A stretch of 35,625 nucleotides of DNA from Frankia sp. AgKG'84/4 (GTDB taxonomy: Bacteria > Actinomycetota > Actinomycetes > Frankiales > Frankiaceae): the NCBI RefSeq assembly GCF_023242965.2, contig NZ_JALKFU020000006.1:1-35625 (forward strand), read 5' to 3'. Within the stretch, counting starts at the first letter, position 1. Each line of letters starts with the position of its first letter. Under the pieces are notes generated by a model. It was given only the letters and a program-made list of their open reading frames with translations, was not told the DNA's origin and did not search any database. Positions 32,794 through 35,625 of this stretch are shown here, piece by piece. The position numbers were made by a program, and so were the translations under genes.

Positions 32794-34470
32794 GTGGTGC
32801 GGTCTGAGGATGTGCCGGTACGGAGTCCACTGCTCGGACAGCCATGTTCGGTCGTGGGACCATCCGAGCTGCGTGCCTGGACGGTCAATGTTGGAGTGGA
32901 CGCGTTTCCGCTGTTTTCCGAACACAGGTTGTGTGGTGCGACTGTTCTACCGGGCGCGGCTGTGGTCGAGATCGCCCTGGCTGCGGCGTGGGAGTCCTCC
33001 GGGCGTCGGCCATATGCCGTCAACGACCTTCGCCTTGAGCGGGTGTGCGTGATACCGAGTTCCGGCGAGCGGTGGCTTCGTTCGTCTCTCTCGGCCGGCC
33101 CGGGCTCTGGGCTTTCGTTGGCCGTGACCGGGGAGCAGGGTGGCTCAGCAGGCACTGGACAAATTCCCACCGGAGCGAGGTATGCGACAGCACGCATCGA
33201 ACCCGTCACTCGAGCGACCAGCGTACCGGGTGACCTGGGCCAGCGAATATCGGCCTTTCGTAAGTCCGCCACGGAAAAGTCAAGTGATTCCTTTTTTGCT
33301 GACCTGCGGCGGGCGGGTGTCGAATATCGTGGTTCCTTCCGAGCGCTGCGGAGTCTGTGGCAGTTCGGCAGACAGGCGTATGCGACTGTCAGCTCTGAGC
33401 CAGCGCTAGGCTCGGACGAGGAGTTTCCAGCCTGGGTGGCCCATCCAGTGATGATCGATGCCGCAGTCCAGATGGTCGCAGCGGCGTCCGGCGTGCAGGA
33501 TCGTGCTTTTGTCTGGGCGGGCTGTGCCAGAGTGATGGTCCACGGCAAGCTGGAGCCGGACTGTCAGGCTTTCGCATGGTCACATCTAGTCAGTGAGCCA
33601 GACGAGGTCGAGGGCGATGTCGTGCTGCTGGGGTCCGCTGGGAGGGTAGCTGCCGAGTTGCTAGGGGTTCGTCTCCACCTCCTTGCTGGTGGCGGGGAGG
33701 GGGGACCCACCGCGCCAGCACTGAAGGTTCGCCGAGAGCCGACCTTCGCCATTGCCTCGACTTTCGACGTGGAGCCGCTACGTGGCCGACTCGCTGCCCG
33801 GATGGAGGCATCAGGGCTATCGGTGCAGGTCGTCGTCGAGCCCAAGAGGTCGGGGGTCTCCGAGCTGACGGCGCCCGGAGGGGTGCTTGCGGCAAATCGA
33901 GACGGGGTGAACCTGCTGCTCCTCCGAAGGGAGGATGTGTACGGAGATGTGGGTTGCACCAGGGACAGAGGGGGCTCCGGGAAATATTTCTTCCTTCCAG
34001 AAGTAGGCGAGATTGCTCACCTTAATCAGTATGAGACTGAGTATCTGTATGAAGAGATTTTTGCCCGCGAGGCGTACCTCCGGCATGGCGTCTCCCTTCA
34101 GCCAGATGATACCGTGTTCGATGTCGGAGCCAATATCGGGATGTTCGCACTGTTTGCCCACCACCGCTGCCCCGGTATCCGCGTGTTCGCTTTCGAGCCT
34201 GCTCGGGCTGCTTTCGAGGCCCTGGTTGAGAACGCCTCACGATACTTCCCGGAAGACGGGATCTTTAATTTCGGTATCTCCGATGGTGACCGAGTAATTC
34301 CCTTCACCTTCTATCGTAACTCGACCGTTTTCTCGGGCTTCTCGCCCAATCTAGAGCGAGATGAGAGAAATATTCGAGCCGTGATCCATAACGTGTTGCA
34401 GGATAATGTCGTCACGGGTTCTATGGACCTACGTCCGATCGTTGATCGAATGGTACGGGACCGAGGGTGA
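32794..34470 (+). CDS. Polyketide dehydratase-FkbM methyltransferase fusion, cut at the 3' end
   Basis: GTG 32794 has GGAGG nine bases upstream and gives 558 residues. The first ~300 form a polyketide-type dehydratase (double hot-dog): catalytic His in SEHRLCGATVLPGAAVVEIA (H44-x3-G48-x4-P53) and Asp in HPVMIDAAVQMV (D222). Residues ~395-558 are an FkbM-family methyltransferase: NQYETEYLYEEIFAREAYLR, then the SAM loop VFDVGANIGMFAL (441-453) and FAFEPARAAFEALVENA. The family's later DLLKIDVEG part is missing, and TGA 34468-34470 lies exactly where an IS256 end begins, so the methyltransferase is truncated. There is no ketosynthase or acyltransferase domain, so the dehydratase would act in trans on a carrier-bound substrate, such as that of the upstream FkbH-ACP. 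Confidence 0.85.
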   Translation: MVRSEDVPVRSPLLGQPCSVVGPSELRAWTVNVGVDAFPLFSEHRLCGATVLPGAAVVEIALAAAWESSGRRPYAVNDLRLERVCVIPSSGERWLRSSLSAGPGSGLSLAVTGEQGGSAGTGQIPTGARYATARIEPVTRATSVPGDLGQRISAFRKSATEKSSDSFFADLRRAGVEYRGSFRALRSLWQFGRQAYATVSSEPALGSDEEFPAWVAHPVMIDAAVQMVAAASGVQDRAFVWAGCARVMVHGKLEPDCQAFAWSHLVSEPDEVEGDVVLLGSAGRVAAELLGVRLHLLAGGGEGGPTAPALKVRREPTFAIASTFDVEPLRGRLAARMEASGLSVQVVVEPKRSGVSELTAPGGVLAANRDGVNLLLLRREDVYGDVGCTRDRGGSGKYFFLPEVGEIAHLNQYETEYLYEEIFAREAYLRHGVSLQPDDTVFDVGANIGMFALFAHHRCPGIRVFAFEPARAAFEALVENASRYFPEDGIFNFGISDGDRVIPFTFYRNSTVFSGFSPNLERDERNIRAVIHNVLQDNVVTGSMDLRPIVDRMVRDRG

Positions 34471-34672
34471 GTCCCACTGCGTGGTGTAGATCGGGAGCGG
34501 CTGGTTGATCGTCCGGGGTGCGGGTGTGTCGCTCCGAGACAAAGACGGCCACCGCGTGTAGCTCTGTGTGAACCGACCAAAGTTCCACGGAGAGGACACA
34601 CGCGATGGCCTTGGATGATTCTGCCCTATCGGGTCTGCTGGAGCTGCTGCGGCACACCGAGATAATGCCCCG
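34471..34672 (+). mobile_element. IS256 left end with the first codons of its transposase
   Basis: An end-like GTGGTGTAGATCGG at 34481-34494 is followed by a leader and ATG at 34605. The frame MALDDSALSGLLELLRHTEI is typical of IS256 transposase N-termini. It breaks after about 21 codons, where a second IS256 end (GTGGTGTAGATCGG at 34677-34690) begins. So one IS256 copy cut the FkbM gene and was then itself cut by another. Only about 200 bases of the first copy are in this window. Confidence 0.75.
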
Positions 34673-35625
34673 TGGAGTGGTGTAGATCGGTTCGCGTTCC
34701 GCTCTGCGTCTTTCGCTATTATGCGGCCTGAATATCGGCTGCGTCGAGGGTAATCGGGGCGATTTCAGGGACTGTTGTGGTGGTGGTTTCGCCGCTGATC
34801 TGTCGCATGGATTCCTCGGACAGGTAGCGGCGGTCGGAGACCTGCCACTCGTCGTGGGTTTCCATGAGCACGGCGGTCGCGAGACGGAGCAGGGCTTCCC
34901 GGTTCGGGAAGATCCCGACCACGTCGGTGCGGCGCTTGACCTCCCGGTTCAGCCGTTCCAACGGGTTGTTCGACCAGATCTTGCGCCAGTGCGGTTCGGG
35001 GAAGTCCGCGAACGCGGTCAGGTCGGCCTTCGCATCGCCCAGCATCCCCGCGACCGCGGGGAACTTCCCCGCCAGCAGATCGGCGACGGTATCGACCTGG
35101 GCGCGCACGAGTTCGGCGGTCGGCTGCGCGAAGATGGTGCCGATGGTGGCGGTGACCATCGACGCGGCGTGCTTGGGTACCCGGACCGCGACGTTGCGCT
35201 GGAAGTGGACCCGGCAGCGTTGCCACGCAGCCCCGGTCAGCACCTTCCCGACCGCGGCGGTCAGCCCGCGGTGGGCATCGGAGATGACCAGGCGCACCCC
35301 GCCCGGCCCGACCGCCAGGCCCCGGTCCCGCAGGCCGCGGAGGAACTCGGTCCAGAACGCCTCGTCCTCGGAGTCGCCGACCGCCACCCCGAGGACCTCC
35401 CGGCGCCCATCGGCGGACACCCCCGTGGCGATCACGACGGCCTGGGACACGACCCGCCCATCGAGGCGGACCTTGCAGTACGTCGCGTCCAGGTAGACGT
35501 AGGGGAAACCGGCGTGGTCCAGACGCCGGGCCCGCCAGACGTCGGCCTCCCGGTCCAACGCGGCACAGATCCGGGACACCTCCGACTTCGAGATCCCCGT
35601 GTCCACCCCGAGCGCGGCAACGAGA
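34673..35625 (-). mobile_element. IS256-family element running off the right edge
   Basis: Its transposase-3' end carries GTGGTGTAGATCGG at 34677-34690, followed by the stop of a minus-strand transposase. The other end lies outside the window. The terminal core matches the truncated copy just to the left, so the two belong to related IS types. Confidence 0.8.
34719..35625 (-). CDS. IS256-family transposase, N-terminus outside the window
   Basis: About 300 C-terminal residues, open through the right edge. All three catalytic positions are visible: Asp in FPYVYLDATYCKVR, Asp in RLVISDAHRGLTAAV, and Glu in NNPLERLNREVKRRTDVVGI. The characteristic cysteine-histidine WQRCRVHFQRN is also present. 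The C-terminus ends TTTTTVPEIAPITLDAADIQ AA. No frameshift or stop is seen in this part, so the element may be active. It is a different IS256 subtype from the remnant at 22412-23472 (for example GVAVGDSEDEAFW versus GLDVVSSEDGTGW). Confidence 0.93.
   Translation of the reverse strand, partial: LVAALGVDTGISKSEVSRICAALDREADVWRARRLDHAGFPYVYLDATYCKVRLDGRVVSQAVVIATGVSADGRREVLGVAVGDSEDEAFWTEFLRGLRDRGLAVGPGGVRLVISDAHRGLTAAVGKVLTGAAWQRCRVHFQRNVAVRVPKHAASMVTATIGTIFAQPTAELVRAQVDTVADLLAGKFPAVAGMLGDAKADLTAFADFPEPHWRKIWSNNPLERLNREVKRRTDVVGIFPNREALLRLATAVLMETHDEWQVSDRRYLSEESMRQISGETTTTTVPEIAPITLDAADIQAA

Noticed and set aside
22412-35625. Composite transposon with IS256 copies on both sides of the island
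   Set aside because: The two transposases differ clearly in sequence (subtype motifs and C-termini), and the left copy is internally deleted. They share only the terminal core, so joint mobilisation is not supported.
1-35625. tRNA, rRNA and phage attachment sites
   Set aside because: I saw no cloverleaf with a T-loop GGTTCGA consensus, no rRNA sequence and no integrase in the window.

Overview
The window comes from a high-G+C Gram-positive chromosome, most likely a filamentous actinomycete. The signs are strong G/C preference at third codon positions, frequent GTG/TTG starts, an ECF41-type sigma factor, dense TetR/MerR/XRE regulators, FkbH-type polyketide starter chemistry and a heavy load of IS256, IS3 and other transposon debris. 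Frankia or a relative would fit, but no single gene proves the genus.

Left part (1-15.2 kb) is accessory chromosome with many decayed genes. In order: a secreted FG-GAP/VCBS repeat protein cut by the left edge; an MDR oxidoreductase-MerR pair; an MscL stub; a minus-strand unit made of a free-standing FkbH-like HAD enzyme, a small acyl carrier protein whose tail carries a 9-bp repeat expansion, and a 77-aa unknown; a DHA2 drug exporter with its TetR repressor and a pair of operator-like sites; a crippled peptide-import operon (truncated DppC permease, intact fused DppD-DppF ATPase, N-terminally short luciferase-like monooxygenase); an ABM-domain protein; a secreted PEBP-fold protein facing a deleted XRE/MmyB regulator across a 25-bp palindrome; and a SnoaL-like protein divergent from a TetR regulator over an inverted repeat.

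Middle part (15.2-24.2 kb) is a mobile-element graveyard. It holds a MaoC fragment, UspA, a complete-length IS3-family element whose TGA-starting ends give stop codons to reading frames on both sides, an ECF41 sigma factor divergent from a small ABM-like protein, fragments of two other transposases, the 3' end (domains V and VI) of a group II intron, an IS3 orfA, a 5'-disrupted hypothetical gene, a thymidylate-kinase-like gene and an internally deleted IS256 element with both terminal repeats.

Right part (24.28-34.47 kb) is the most interesting. Six plus-strand genes, visibly lower in G+C than the left part, form what looks like part of a biosynthetic gene cluster: a MoaA-like radical SAM enzyme, a second-type seryl-tRNA synthetase, a CmcH/NodU/TobZ-type O- or N-carbamoyltransferase, a transglutaminase-fold protein with a beta-rich C-terminus, an FkbH-like HAD enzyme fused to a C-terminal carrier protein, and a free-standing polyketide dehydratase fused to an FkbM methyltransferase. 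The last gene is cut by an IS256 end, which is itself interrupted by another IS256 copy running off the right edge, so the cluster is probably incomplete here. My reading is that FkbH-ACP loads and holds a glycerate-derived three-carbon unit, the dehydratase and FkbM domains tailor a carrier-bound intermediate, the carbamoyltransferase decorates the product, and the SerRS either protects the host or supplies seryl-tRNA. I do not recognise this gene set as a described pathway.
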